A program made the translations under genes and the position numbers. Shown one piece after another: positions 33,959 to 47,274 of a stretch of DNA of 64,000 nt. The notes under the pieces are model-generated. The model saw nothing but the letters and a program-made list of their open reading frames with translations. It was not told the DNA's origin and ran no database searches. The first letter of the stretch is position 1. Each line of letters starts with the position of its first letter. The DNA comes from JAJPIG01 sp035531675 (lineage in GTDB: Bacteria; Desulfobacterota; Binatia; Binatales; Binataceae), in the NCBI GenBank assembly GCA_035531675.1, contig DATKSL010000012.1:62001-126000 (forward strand), read 5' to 3'.

Positions 33959-35710
33959 CTAGCGTTCGGCGCAGCCCGGCGAGCCCGCCGCGCCACCGAC
34001 GTTGAGTAGGAGCAGCCGCCCGCGGTTGCCCATCGAATTGGATTCGAGCATCGGCGGCGGGGCGATACTCACGCCCCGAAAAACGCGGTCAAGGCGTTTG
34101 TTCCAGAGGATAACGTAGGAGGGGCAGGGCGAGCCGGGGCGTATCATCGAGCGGCGCCAGCGCGGAATTCCACGGCCGAAATAGTACGACAGCTCGTATT
34201 CCGGCGGGCCGACCACATGGAGTTCATGATGATCGACCATCGGCTCGGCGCGCATCACGAAATACTTGAGCGTGCGCTCGTGCGAGAACTGCGGCCGGAG
34301 CACGCCGATCCACAAGCTGACGGCCGCCATACTCGCGATTCCGATAGCGACCGCCGCTCCGTAGCTGCGCCGCGCCGACACCATCCATAAGGCGGCGATC
34401 GAACTCGCCGCGACCACGATCATCGCGGCCACCAGCCGCGGTTCGCCCGATCTCAAGTCGCGCAGCAGCAGCGTCATGTAGGCGGCATCGCTCGATTGCA
34501 TCGATCCGGTAATGCGGTCGATCAACGCCGGATGGCTCGCCAGTATCAGCCCGGCAACGGCGATTGTCAGCATCGCCAGGCCGGCAATGACGCTGGCGCC
34601 GTCGGTCAGGATCGCAAGCAGGCGGGAGCGCGAGGCGACGGTATAACGCACAAGGGGCGCGGTCAGCACGATTGCCAGCGGCGGCAGCGCGGGCAGGATA
34701 TAGATGTCGCGCTTGCTGTTGGCGACCGTGAAGATCGTCAGCACCGCGAGCATCAGCGCCAGTTGATAAAGCACTGGATCCTGCGACTTGCGCTCTGGAA
34801 GCCGTCGTGCGAGCGCGGCCGGCAAATACAGGATGAGCGGCAGCGCGGCACCGATAAGCCGCAGCCACAGGTAATAGAAGGGGCGCGCCGCCTCGCCCGT
34901 CCCACCGAGGTCCGAGGGGGCGAGATGGCCGAAGTTCTCCTGGAAAAACTGCACCCGCAATAGCTGCGGGTCCCGCATAAACGCCGGCACATACCACAAG
35001 GCGCCGATCACCGCCGCCAGCCCCAGCACGATCCACGGCCACGGCTCCGCCAGCATCCGAAACGGGTTGGTGCGCCGCAGGACGGCATAGATCACCAGCG
35101 CGAAGGCCGGCAGCACGACCGCCAGCGGTCCCTTGGTCATCACGGCCAGCCCCAGCAGGAGCCCGGCCGCCAGCACGCGTGCGATCGAGCCGCGACCCGT
35201 GACCGATGGATAGAGCGTGCAGTAGGCGGCGAACACGAAGCAGGTGAACAGCATGTCGGTGCGCACGTGCGCGCCGCGCGAAACGAATCCGTAGATGCCG
35301 AGCAGAAACAGCAGCGCGAGTCCGCCGGCGGAGGTATCGAGATTGATCGATGTGAAGACGATGACCAGCCCCGCGATTCCGGCCGCGGCGACGAGCGAGA
35401 CGGCGCGGGCGCCCGGCTCGTCAACCACGCCGCCGCGCGCTTCGGCGACCAACGCCCCGAGCCAATAGTAGAGCGGTGGCTTGCGGGTCGCCTCGCCATA
35501 AAGGTCGTCGGGAATCAGCCAGTGGCCGTGATTGACGATGTCGACGATGATTCCGGCCGGCCGGGTCTCTTCATCCTTCTGGAACGGCGCCGTCATCCCC
35601 TGGCTGAGGAAAAGGAGCGCGAGGATTCCCGCGACGAGGGCCTTTAGCAGTGACGATCTCAAACCGCGAGGTTCTGCCGCGGCGCGATATGCGGCTCGCG
35701 CGGCGTCCAT
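33959..35710 (-). CDS. GT39/ArnT-like polyprenyl-phosphate-dependent glycosyltransferase
   Basis: Up to 583 residues, with a string of hydrophobic segments characteristic of GT-C glycosyltransferases. The acidic N-terminal pair lies in FQKDEETRPAG, followed by YGEATRKPPLYYW, the pattern of ArnT/PMT-type enzymes that transfer a sugar from an undecaprenyl-phosphate donor in the periplasm. The soluble C-terminal part is about 130 residues. ATG 35710 overlaps the sulfotransferase by 52 bases; TTG 35662 would give a tidy TTGA overlap with its stop (35659-35661) and a 567-residue protein, so the start is uncertain. Transcribed together with the sulfotransferase, suggesting lipid or surface-glycan decoration. 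Confidence 0.85.
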   Translation of the reverse strand: MDAARAAYRAAAEPRGLRSSLLKALVAGILALLFLSQGMTAPFQKDEETRPAGIIVDIVNHGHWLIPDDLYGEATRKPPLYYWLGALVAEARGGVVDEPGARAVSLVAAAGIAGLVIVFTSINLDTSAGGLALLFLLGIYGFVSRGAHVRTDMLFTCFVFAAYCTLYPSVTGRGSIARVLAAGLLLGLAVMTKGPLAVVLPAFALVIYAVLRRTNPFRMLAEPWPWIVLGLAAVIGALWYVPAFMRDPQLLRVQFFQENFGHLAPSDLGGTGEAARPFYYLWLRLIGAALPLILYLPAALARRLPERKSQDPVLYQLALMLAVLTIFTVANSKRDIYILPALPPLAIVLTAPLVRYTVASRSRLLAILTDGASVIAGLAMLTIAVAGLILASHPALIDRITGSMQSSDAAYMTLLLRDLRSGEPRLVAAMIVVAASSIAALWMVSARRSYGAAVAIGIASMAAVSLWIGVLRPQFSHERTLKYFVMRAEPMVDHHELHVVGPPEYELSYYFGRGIPRWRRSMIRPGSPCPSYVILWNKRLDRVFRGVSIAPPPMLESNSMGNRGRLLLLNVGGAAGSPGCAER

Positions 35711-36627
35711 GAGCGGCGCAAGGCGGGCAGTTCACGGCCGAGCAGTGCTTCGAGCGCACGCAGATCGGGCTCGAAAATCTCACACAGCCATTGCCGTGCA
35801 TCCGGATCGATCTTGGGACGCGGCACCGACTTGACGAAGAAGCGCTGGAAGATCAAACGCTTGATCGCATGGTTCGCGCCGATCCGCCGAGGCACCAGAA
35901 TCTGTCCGGCGCGCCGCGCCCAGTTGCTGCCGGCAAGACGCTGCGCCCACGGCCATCGCGCGACGCCGAAACTGTTCTCGGCGTAGCTCATGTCGATACG
36001 GTCGATATAGCCGGCATCGGCGCCGATAAACTCCAGCACCCCGGCCAGCGTTGCTTTACGATGCTCGGACCCGCGCCGCATCTCGTCGAACAGCACGATC
36101 CGCACCTGCTCGGGGCCGAACGTCGCCAGGTAACGCTTGACCTGCTCCGCGTAAAGTCCGAGCTCGACGTAGAGCTGCGAAACGCCCCAGCCTTTGCGCG
36201 GACGGCGCCAATCTTCCTGCAGGGCCTCGAAAAACGGACGGCGCTGAAGCCCCTCGCGCAGGTTCATCAGATAATGCGAATAGGCGCGCTCGACCGGGTC
36301 GCGCAGCAGGATGATGATCCTGGCCGCGGGGACCGCCCGAGCAATTCGCGCCGGCGCGTCCGGGCACCATAGATAGGATGGGCTGGCCTCGCCGATCGCC
36401 TGGTAGCCGCCCGCCTTGGCGAACAACGCCAGGTAGTCGCTTTCGGTGCTGACGTAGGTGAACAGGTAGCGCTGCTCGTAGGACGGACGGAGCTGGGCGA
36501 AATAGTGCGGCTCCTTGAGGGCGGGCAGGAAGACCTCGGGATGCTGCTTCAAATAGGTGAAGAGCGAGGTGGTGCCGCTGCTCGCCGCCCCGACGATAAA
36601 GAAATTCGGCCAGATCGCTTGAGCCAT
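35659..36627 (-). CDS. PAPS-dependent sulfotransferase family protein
   Basis: 322 residues. The 5'-phosphosulfate loop is in IVGAASSGTTSLFTYLKQHPEVF (about 12-34), and the 3'-phosphate motif in IILLRDPVERAYSHYL (about 105-120). This is the heparan-sulfate-type sulfotransferase fold, which also sulfates bacterial lipids and glycans. The acceptor is unknown. Because a glycosyltransferase follows with an overlap, a surface sugar is a plausible target. The start is ATG 36627, with a weak ribosome-binding site; no signal peptide is seen, as expected for a cytoplasmic enzyme. Confidence 0.88.
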   Translation of the reverse strand: MAQAIWPNFFIVGAASSGTTSLFTYLKQHPEVFLPALKEPHYFAQLRPSYEQRYLFTYVSTESDYLALFAKAGGYQAIGEASPSYLWCPDAPARIARAVPAARIIILLRDPVERAYSHYLMNLREGLQRRPFFEALQEDWRRPRKGWGVSQLYVELGLYAEQVKRYLATFGPEQVRIVLFDEMRRGSEHRKATLAGVLEFIGADAGYIDRIDMSYAENSFGVARWPWAQRLAGSNWARRAGQILVPRRIGANHAIKRLIFQRFFVKSVPRPKIDPDARQWLCEIFEPDLRALEALLGRELPALRRSWTPREPHIAPRQNLAV

Positions 36628-36789
36628 CTATATCCGGTGAATCCGTGGATTGATGCGCGATGGGACGCCGCGGCTTCGGGCCCGGCCTGATCAATCGTGC
36701 ACAAAGAACGTTCGGAAGAGTTAAACCCTTTTAATTTCTGCCCGTCAAGTACGCCGCCGCGACCGCTATCGGCGCGAACCGGCACCGCC

Positions 36790-36833
36790 GGTCGTCGGGG
36801 TGAGCACGACGACCGCGGGCGACGAGCGTCGCC
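36790..36833. terminator. Two hairpins downstream of the SBBP-repeat gene
   Basis: GGTCGTCG (36790-36797) pairs with CGACGACC (36807-36814) around 9 bases; GGCGAC (36818-36823) pairs with GTCGCC (36828-36833) around 4 bases. They lie within the 219-base gap after the end of the SBBP gene on the minus strand (36847). No T-tract follows, so termination function is uncertain. The remaining bases 36628-36789 show nothing else definite. Confidence 0.4.
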
Positions 36834-36846
36834 GTGCCCGCGATCG

Positions 36847-40872
<4,026 letters not shown>

Positions 40873-40946
40873 AGCTCCTCCCCCTCGGGAACCATGTTCT
40901 TCGGCGCTAATCGCACGCCGTGATGGTCCCCAACTGAAGTGAATTC

Positions 40947-40978
40947 CGGCCGGCCGCTACATCATTCGCGGCCGGCCG
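40947..40978 (-). terminator. Terminator-like hairpin after the AOC-barrel protein gene
   Basis: Arms CGGCCGGCCGC (40947-40957) and GCGGCCGGCCG (40968-40978) pair perfectly over 11 bases with a 10-base loop, 6 bases after the end of the 40985-41551 gene. The T-tract on the minus strand is poor (AATTC only). The arms are themselves palindromic. Confidence 0.5.
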
Positions 40979-40984
40979 CGAAGC

Positions 40985-41551
40985 TCAGGGCGTTACCATC
41001 CCATCGAGCGAGCTTTGAATGGTTCCCACCAGTCCGTTGCCCGGGCCGGTCAATCCGGCAAATAACGTCACCCCGCCAAAAGTTGCGGTAACGGTACCGC
41101 TGGCGCCGTTGAACTTGCGCGTCCCGCCGGCGATCGCGAAGGTTGCGGTTCCGGCGAAGAACCCGGTGGTGGTGCTTACGCACTGGCCGCCGCTGGTCGC
41201 TTCGGCGATGAGCTGTGCGCCGTTCTTGTAGGTAGTGATCGACCAGGCGTTGACCAGATAGAACTGCTCGCCGCTCGTGCTATCGGGCGCCGTGCAAGTA
41301 GTACTGGCGTCGATATATTCCGAGTAAACCTGGGAGTTGAATGCTCCGTTGAGGTTGTCTTTGCCGGACAGGATGCTCACGCTCCCCGGCACCGACCCGT
41401 CATAACTGAAATTGGTGGTGGAGAAGCTGCCCGCCGAGCTGCCCTTCACGTGTTTGGGTCTTTTTGCCAGCGCAGCCGGCGCTGCAGAGATGATCAACGC
41501 CGCAATTGCGATTCCGATCACGATCCCTCTCGACTTCACGTTCCCAGCCAT
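40985..41551 (-). CDS. Secreted AOC-barrel / dirigent-like protein
   Basis: 188 residues from ATG 41551, supported by GGGAGGGAG just upstream (an extension to 41587 lacks a site). A signal peptide covers about 1-29, ending near ALA. The mature chain is a small beta-rich barrel with the repeating pattern FAIAGGTRKFNGASGTVTATF near residues 140-160, typical of allene-oxide-cyclase-like and dirigent-like barrels in bacteria, which bind or position a small ligand. Three Cys residues may form one disulfide. The preceding neighbour on the same strand, ending at 41903, is an aldehyde dehydrogenase, but a terminator separates the two, so this is a separate unit. Confidence 0.75.
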   Translation of the reverse strand: MAGNVKSRGIVIGIAIAALIISAAPAALAKRPKHVKGSSAGSFSTTNFSYDGSVPGSVSILSGKDNLNGAFNSQVYSEYIDASTTCTAPDSTSGEQFYLVNAWSITTYKNGAQLIAEATSGGQCVSTTTGFFAGTATFAIAGGTRKFNGASGTVTATFGGVTLFAGLTGPGNGLVGTIQSSLDGMVTP

Positions 41552-41834
41552 AGCTCCCTCCCTGGTTGGTGCGCCTTTGCGCGTCAAGAGAACCCGCGAC
41601 GATCCTCATTAATAATCTATAACTCTATATTACATCCTTGTTTAAGCTCTTTGCGGCAACTTGGATATCCATCGGGCTATCGCAAAGTCAAGAGCATTCT
41701 AACCAACGTTGTGAATGTCTATGTGCCGACTAGCTAGTGGAAGTCAGTAAGCCACGATCAAGCCAATCGGCTTCGGGCATCCTTCAATCGGGGACGACGG
41801 AACTTAACAGGCGAGTCCGCGCACAAGCATCGGC
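41552..41834. other. AT-rich intergenic stretch, nothing certain
   Basis: This stretch precedes the secreted AOC-barrel gene and is noticeably AT-richer than its surroundings (for example ATTAATAATCTATAACTC at 41607-41624), so it must hold that gene's promoter. No consensus promoter pair with good spacing was found. No coding frame looks real. Confidence 0.4.
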
Positions 41835-41874
41835 AAAAAAATTACGGGCGCAGGCCGAAACCCGCGCCCGTAAT
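41835..41874 (-). terminator. Intrinsic terminator of the aldehyde dehydrogenase
   Basis: ATTACGGGCGC (41841-41851) and GCGCCCGTAAT (41864-41874) make a perfect 11-pair stem with a 12-base loop. On the minus strand the stem is followed by a run of seven T (A-run at 41835-41841 on the plus strand). This is the clearest rho-independent terminator in the window and ends the message of the gene at 41903-43357. Confidence 0.9.
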
Positions 41875-41902
41875 GCGCGATTCGTATGTCGATCGAGCCC
41901 GC

Positions 41903-43357
41903 CTAGCGCAGCATCACGTTGACCGACTTGTGCTCGACGTAACTCATCAGTTCTGAGAGACCCTCTTCGCGCCCAGTGCCGCTGTTGCCATAACCGCCGA
42001 ACGGGACGCCGATATAGTGCGCCGAGACCTGGTTGATCCAGACGAAGCCGGAGCGCACGCGACGCGCGGCGTTGAGTGCGGTCTTCAGGTCGTTGGTCCA
42101 GATCGAGGCCGTCAGTCCGTAATCGGTCGAGTTGGCGAGCTTCATCACGTCGTCGACCTTGTCCCAGCGGAAGACCGACAACACCGGGCCGAAAATCTCC
42201 TCGCGTGCGATCCGCATATCGCCCTGCACGTCGGCGAAAATCGTCGGCTCGATCCAGTAACCGCGCTCGAAATCCTTGCCCGACGGACGGCTGCCGCCGG
42301 TCACCAGCCGAGCGCCTTCTTCCTTGCCCTGGCCGATATAGTACTTGACCTTTTCGTATTGGCGGGCCGAGTTGATCGGACCCATCTGCGAGGTCGGGTC
42401 ATTGGGACTGCCGACCTTGAGCGAGCGGGTGATATCGGCGACGCGTTCGAGCACGCGCGGATAGATCGACTCGTGTACCATCAGGCGGCTGGTCGAGCCG
42501 CACGACTGCCCCTGCCATGAGAAGTTCATGCCGCCGACGGCGGCCTTCGCGACGGTATCGAGATCGACATCGGGGAAGACGATCAGCGGATTCTTGCCGC
42601 CCAGCTCCAGGGTGACGTTCTTGACGCCGGTCTCGGCGGCCGAGCGCTGAATCGCCATCCCGGTCGCGACCGAGCCGGTGAACGCGATGCGCTTGACGCG
42701 CGGATGACGCACCAGCGCGTCGCCGGCCGGATTACCCAGCCCGGTGACGATATTGACCACCCCGGGCGGCAGTATCTGGCGGCAGATATCGCCGAAAATC
42801 GAGGCTGAGAGCGGACTGGTTTCGGCCGGCTTGATCACGATCGCGTTGCCCGCCATCAACGGCGCGGCCATCCGCGACGCGGCGAACAGGATCGGATGGT
42901 TGAACGGGATGATGCGGCCGACTACGCCGTACGGTTCGCACAGCGTGAAATGCAGATTGGCGGACGTCGCCGGGATGGTCTCGCCTTTCATCTCGGTGCC
43001 GAGGCCGGCGTAATATTCCAGTCCCGAGGCGGCGAATTCGACGTCGGCGGCCAGCGATCCGATGGTGTTACCGGTGTCGGCGACCTCGACCTCGAGCAGT
43101 TCCTTGGCGCGCTCACGCAGCCCGGCGGCCACTTTGCGCAGCATCTTGCCGCGCTCGGTCACGGTGAGCTCGTTCCATGCGGGTTGCGCCGCCTCGGCGG
43201 CCTCGACCGCGCGATTGACGTCTTCGGCGGCGCCGGCCGGCGTGCGGCCGAGCTCGGTCTCGTCGGCCGGGTTGATCGAGGTCAGCCACTGGGCGTTGCG
43301 GCTGGCGGTCATCTCGCCGCCGATCAACATCGGAAAATCTTTCAGATTCGCGGCCAT
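41903..43357 (-). CDS. Aldehyde dehydrogenase (betaine/phenylacetaldehyde-type)
   Basis: 484 residues of the NAD(P)-dependent aldehyde dehydrogenase superfamily. Catalytic C286 in GQSCGSTSRL and general base E251 in ELGGKNP are present, as is N153 in PFNHP, which binds the aldehyde. FTGSV near 227 and the terminal GGYGNSGTGREEGLSELMSY are class markers. The sequence is complete. AAGGAGG lies before ATG 43357, and a strong terminator follows the stop. It is transcribed in the same direction as the amidase genes (132 bases gap upstream), so it may oxidise an aldehyde released by their pathway, though it could be a separate unit. Confidence 0.95.
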   Translation of the reverse strand: MAANLKDFPMLIGGEMTASRNAQWLTSINPADETELGRTPAGAAEDVNRAVEAAEAAQPAWNELTVTERGKMLRKVAAGLRERAKELLEVEVADTGNTIGSLAADVEFAASGLEYYAGLGTEMKGETIPATSANLHFTLCEPYGVVGRIIPFNHPILFAASRMAAPLMAGNAIVIKPAETSPLSASIFGDICRQILPPGVVNIVTGLGNPAGDALVRHPRVKRIAFTGSVATGMAIQRSAAETGVKNVTLELGGKNPLIVFPDVDLDTVAKAAVGGMNFSWQGQSCGSTSRLMVHESIYPRVLERVADITRSLKVGSPNDPTSQMGPINSARQYEKVKYYIGQGKEEGARLVTGGSRPSGKDFERGYWIEPTIFADVQGDMRIAREEIFGPVLSVFRWDKVDDVMKLANSTDYGLTASIWTNDLKTALNAARRVRSGFVWINQVSAHYIGVPFGGYGNSGTGREEGLSELMSYVEHKSVNVMLR

Positions 43358-43489
43358 CCTGGCCTCCTTATGCTGCTGGAAAGTTCAATCCGGGATGCCG
43401 ACGCGAGTGCGCGCCGACTGGAAAACCCTGTTGTGCGCTGATTCTACTCAAACCTTCCCGATCCGCAAACGCCGAAGCGCAATGATCGC

Positions 43490-45034
43490 TCAGGCCAGCG
43501 CCGGAGGCGGCGGAGGAGTGAAAATTTCACGCTGAAACGCGTCGGCCAGCCGCAAGATGGTCGCATCTTCGCCGCGCCGGCCGATCATCATCATCCCGAC
43601 CGGCAGCCCGCGCGACATCGCGCACGGCACGCTGAGTGCGGGATGGCCGCTGATATTGGTCGGCGCGGTGTTGACGATATTCTCGACCGCCCGCAGCAGC
43701 TGCTCTTCGAGCGAGGCGTTGGGCGGCGGAATCAGCGGCGCCACCATCGCCTCGGTCGGCATCACCAGCACGTCGAAGCGGGTCAGCGCCTCGTCATGCG
43801 CGGCGACCAGCAAGCGGCTCAGGTTCTGCGCCTTGGCGTAATAGTGGCCGTAGGTAGTCTCGTGGATATAGCGCCCCAGCATCGCAAACGCCTTGGCGCT
43901 GACCGATAACTGATCGGCTTTGGTATGCATCGCGCGGTCAAAGGTTTCGATCAGCGCGGTCGGGTAGGCGCCTTTCCAATGGCGGCCGGAGCCGCCGCCC
44001 TCGAACATGAAGCCCAGGATCCCTTCGCAGGCGATCGCCGACCAGACGTGGAAGCCGTCGCGATGCCACGGCAGCGAAAGCTCGCCGACCTCGCAGCCGA
44101 GACGCGTCAGCGCGTGGGCGGCCTCGCGCACTGCGTCATCGACCTCGGGCTCGGAGGTCGGCACGCCGGTCAGGCCGAAGCCCTCCTTGACGATCCCGAC
44201 CCGCATCCCGCGCACCTTGCCGGTCAGCGCCTCGCGATACTTTCCGGCCACCAGGTTACCGGGCTGTCGCGGATCGAGGCCGTCGGGTCCGGCGATCACA
44301 TCCAGCAGCAGGGCGACGTCGGCGGCGGTGCGCGCCATCGGTCCGGCGTGATCGAACGTCAGCTCCATCGGACCCATGCCGGTATACGGCACCAGGCCGT
44401 AAGTCGGTTTGAGTCCGACGATTCCGCTCCACGAAGCCGGGCATCGCACCGAGCCGGCCTGATCGGCGCCGATCGCAAGATCGACGGAGCCGGCCGCGAC
44501 CAGCGCGCCGCAGCCGGTCGACGAGCCGCCCGGAGTACGCGCGAGGTCGTATGGATTACGCACGATGCCGCTGTCGCTGGTATGGCTGTTGCCGGCGAAG
44601 CACAAACTCTCGCACACCGCCTTGCCGAGAATCGTGCCGCCCGCCTCGAGGATGCGCGTCACCAGCGTGGCGTCGAAATCCGGGACGAAGCCGCGCAGCA
44701 GGTTCGACCCGCACATCATCGGCATCCCGGCGCAGCAGATATTGTCCTTGAGCGCGACGGTCTTGCCGGCCAGCGGACCGCTAGCGGCGCCCCTGACCTC
44801 GCATCGCCAGGCCCATCCGCCGTACGGATTTTCCTGTTCGCTCGGCTGCCAGTTCTTGCGATCGGGATATTTAACTTCGAGCGTCGGTTCGGCGAGCTGA
44901 TCGAGCCGATCGTAGGTCGCCATCATCGGATCGATGATCGCCTTGAAGTCGGCGATCTGCGCGGCCGAGAGCTTCATGCCGAAGCTGTCGGCGATACGGG
45001 TGAGATCTTCAGGAGTAGGTTTTCGAATCGGCAT
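43490..45034 (-). CDS. Amidase-signature family hydrolase
   Basis: 514 residues from ATG 45034; the frame stays open upstream through the next gene but has no homology there. The Ser-cisSer-Lys triad of amidase-signature enzymes is K96 (ALKDN), S171 (PGGSS) and S195 (DQAGSVR). Family members hydrolyse amides or transamidate. It is a close paralog of the amidase at 47275-48822: 146 of the first 200 residues are identical by hand alignment, with no gap and the same triad numbering. It lies 20 bases downstream of a haem-oxygenase-like diiron protein, so it is probably co-transcribed with it. Confidence 0.93.
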   Translation of the reverse strand: MPIRKPTPEDLTRIADSFGMKLSAAQIADFKAIIDPMMATYDRLDQLAEPTLEVKYPDRKNWQPSEQENPYGGWAWRCEVRGAASGPLAGKTVALKDNICCAGMPMMCGSNLLRGFVPDFDATLVTRILEAGGTILGKAVCESLCFAGNSHTSDSGIVRNPYDLARTPGGSSTGCGALVAAGSVDLAIGADQAGSVRCPASWSGIVGLKPTYGLVPYTGMGPMELTFDHAGPMARTAADVALLLDVIAGPDGLDPRQPGNLVAGKYREALTGKVRGMRVGIVKEGFGLTGVPTSEPEVDDAVREAAHALTRLGCEVGELSLPWHRDGFHVWSAIACEGILGFMFEGGGSGRHWKGAYPTALIETFDRAMHTKADQLSVSAKAFAMLGRYIHETTYGHYYAKAQNLSRLLVAAHDEALTRFDVLVMPTEAMVAPLIPPPNASLEEQLLRAVENIVNTAPTNISGHPALSVPCAMSRGLPVGMMMIGRRGEDATILRLADAFQREIFTPPPPPALA

Positions 45035-45054
45035 AGGTTGTAAAGCGGTCGCGC

Positions 45055-45732
45055 TTACAGCATCGCGTCCCAGGCGCCGCGTTGTAGCTGCGCCCAGCAT
45101 CGCGCCTCCAGCACGAAATCCTCGCGATCGCGATCGGTCGCGGCAAGTTCCGACAGTAAATCGTGGCCTTCCTCGGAATGCTCGCGATCCTCTTCGACGT
45201 GGACCGAGAAGAATCTGAGCGCCTCGGGTTCCATATGATAGTGGCGGATGAGGCCGTCGTAGAGGCGCTGGCAGACGTTGGAGAAGATGCCTTCGCCGAG
45301 GTAGCCGGGGATTCCGCAGTAACGGATCTTGCGCGTCATCACCGTCCAGTACTCGGCGTTGAAGGCGCGCACCGCGGCCGGCGCGATCGAGCTTTCGAGT
45401 TCCGGGCGCTGGCGGCCGAGGCCGCGTTCCCAAAACTCGAACAGCAGTTCAGCGTGGCCGGCGGTGTGGCTGTGGATGCCGAGCGCTTCCTCGGCGAAGG
45501 CGTGGGCCAGCCGCGTCGACGCTTGCGGGTTGAGGGCGGCGAGGTTGATGAAGCCGGAGGCGGTGTAGACGTCGGCGTCGCGCACGGTCATGTGGTAATT
45601 GCAGATCGCGATGCGCTCGAGTTGGGCGTGCGTCGCGCTGCCATTTTGCACCAGCTCGACGATGGGAGATCGATGGTAGCCGATTTCGTCACGGATGCTG
45701 CCCAGTTCGCGCCAGAACGACTGCACGTCCAT
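45055..45732 (-). CDS. Haem-oxygenase-like diiron oxidase (HDO) family protein
   Basis: 225 residues of the TenA/PqqC-like all-helical fold. The six metal-binding positions of HDO enzymes (UndA, CADD, SznF, BesC) can be placed: E82 and H89 in EEALGIHSH, E147 in GYLGEGIF, and H178, D182 and H185 in HVEEDREHSEE. The spacings E-x6-H and H-x3-D-x2-H match CADD. It should assemble a diiron cluster and oxidise an amine, acid or amino-acid-like substrate. An AGGAGG site precedes ATG 45732. It is directly upstream of an amidase and near a second one, suggesting that the substrate or product contains an amide or amine. TenA (thiaminase) is less likely because it lacks such a metal set. Confidence 0.85.
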   Translation of the reverse strand: MDVQSFWRELGSIRDEIGYHRSPIVELVQNGSATHAQLERIAICNYHMTVRDADVYTASGFINLAALNPQASTRLAHAFAEEALGIHSHTAGHAELLFEFWERGLGRQRPELESSIAPAAVRAFNAEYWTVMTRKIRYCGIPGYLGEGIFSNVCQRLYDGLIRHYHMEPEALRFFSVHVEEDREHSEEGHDLLSELAATDRDREDFVLEARCWAQLQRGAWDAML

Positions 45733-45844
45733 GATCGGGACCTCCTGTTCAGCGGATTCCGATTATCATCTGGTGGCCCAAAATACGTCTATCTCAACTA
45801 CTCCACTCCATCGGTTCGCGCTCGAGCGGAAAGTGCCAGTTCCG

Positions 45845-47191
45845 CTACCTGAGAATCTGGCTCAGGCCGGAGGCCAGGCTGTAGCGGCCGATATCATCGA
45901 AATTCTGGCCCTGATAGTTGCCGCAGTCCTGATTGAACTTCCAAGGGTCGCCTTCGGGATCGGTCGACATGCCCATGGTCAGATGGCCGCTCTGCATATC
46001 CCAGATCGGGCCGAACCAGTTATCGGTGGAGTCGGTGTAGCCCTCGTGTGGCACATCGCGCGCGATGTAGAACTCTGCCGCCAGCTTCCAGAGCTTGCCA
46101 GTCGCGTCGTAGGCCTCCTTGGTCTGGCTCACGTAGGTTTCCTTGTCGACGTAGAAGATGCTCTTGGCATAGCAATAACCCTTGGCCCGCGACGGGATAC
46201 GTCTGACGTCGAGCTTCCAGGTCGGACGGATCTCGAACTTTCCGATGGTGGGCTTGGGAAAAAATAACGGCTGAAAGTAGTTATTGAGGTTCCCGACATT
46301 CTTCCAGCTCGAGATCGTCATGAGCTGGATGGTCTGCTGTTCGCCGATCACCTTGGCATCGAAAATCCGCCAATCGCCGTTGAAGTTACTCTTGTTGGCA
46401 TCATCCTGGGCGAAATCCGTGCCGATAATCGGCGAGCACCGCGCCGCGGCGGAGAGCCGCAGCGAACGGCGCAGCGAGGGGATGAAGAGGAAAGTGTCTA
46501 TCGGCTTGGACAAGTCGGTGTAATAGAGAGTCAAGTTGGCAGTATACTTAACCTGCTCAGGTGCGGTCAGCATTACATATTCACTGTAATAGATGCCCGA
46601 GGCCTGCGGATCGGTGACTGGTTGTCCGAAATCGCTGACATGGCTCAGCTTGCGGTAGATCTGGATCGCTTTCTCGGACTGCATATTGCCGAAGCGATCC
46701 TTCAGATAGAAAGTGTCGTAGCCGCACAGCAGGTGAGGCACGTAGACGTACCACATGTCGACCAGAATCTTCCAACCCTTGTCGGGGCCCGATGGATTCG
46801 GAAACGGCAGCCCCGCGACGTAGCCAGTGATGGTTCGGGCGCCGTTGGGAAGATTAACGATCTTCACCTGATTGCTGTATTTCTCCGTGTCGCTAACGAA
46901 TTCCTTGGGCAGCTGGAAATGATGGGTGGGGCCGATTTCGATCTGAAAGTCGGCCGGCATCTTCCAGTAGTACTTGCCGGCGATGGTCTGCTGCAGCCCG
47001 TACGGGAGATATTGCCGGTACTGCTGCCAGTTCTGCATGTTGATTATCGTCCCGGGCGGCACCGGGCCGGGGCTGGTCGACACGCCGGCATAGCTGAATT
47101 CATTACTGCCGGCGGCGGCCTGAGCGATTCCGAGTCCGAGGCAGAGCAGGGTAACTACAAGCACAGTTCCAATTCCAGTCAGGCGTCGCAT
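45845..47191 (-). CDS. DUF1329 outer-membrane-associated protein
   Basis: 448 residues from ATG 47191, supported by GGAGGGATG directly before; an extension to 47239 has no such site. A signal peptide covers about 1-27 (hydrophobic core TVLVVTLLCLGLGIAQA, AAA cleavage). The body has the DUF1329 hallmarks: INMQNWQQYRQYLPYGLQ near the start, PYGLQQTIAGKYYWKMP, and the late YAKSIFYVDKETY and NWFGPIWDM. This family of beta-rich, LolB/LolA-like proteins is often encoded beside lipid-transport or aromatic-degradation genes and is thought to act at the outer membrane. It sits between two amidase genes on the same strand. Confidence 0.88.
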   Translation of the reverse strand: MRRLTGIGTVLVVTLLCLGLGIAQAAAGSNEFSYAGVSTSPGPVPPGTIINMQNWQQYRQYLPYGLQQTIAGKYYWKMPADFQIEIGPTHHFQLPKEFVSDTEKYSNQVKIVNLPNGARTITGYVAGLPFPNPSGPDKGWKILVDMWYVYVPHLLCGYDTFYLKDRFGNMQSEKAIQIYRKLSHVSDFGQPVTDPQASGIYYSEYVMLTAPEQVKYTANLTLYYTDLSKPIDTFLFIPSLRRSLRLSAAARCSPIIGTDFAQDDANKSNFNGDWRIFDAKVIGEQQTIQLMTISSWKNVGNLNNYFQPLFFPKPTIGKFEIRPTWKLDVRRIPSRAKGYCYAKSIFYVDKETYVSQTKEAYDATGKLWKLAAEFYIARDVPHEGYTDSTDNWFGPIWDMQSGHLTMGMSTDPEGDPWKFNQDCGNYQGQNFDDIGRYSLASGLSQILR

Positions 47192-47274
47192 TTCATCCCT
47201 CCGGCCGGTTCCTGTCCGGCCTTCTTCTTTAGTTTCCATACTCTCCGCGAGTCAGCGCGTATTTCGTCAGCTGC

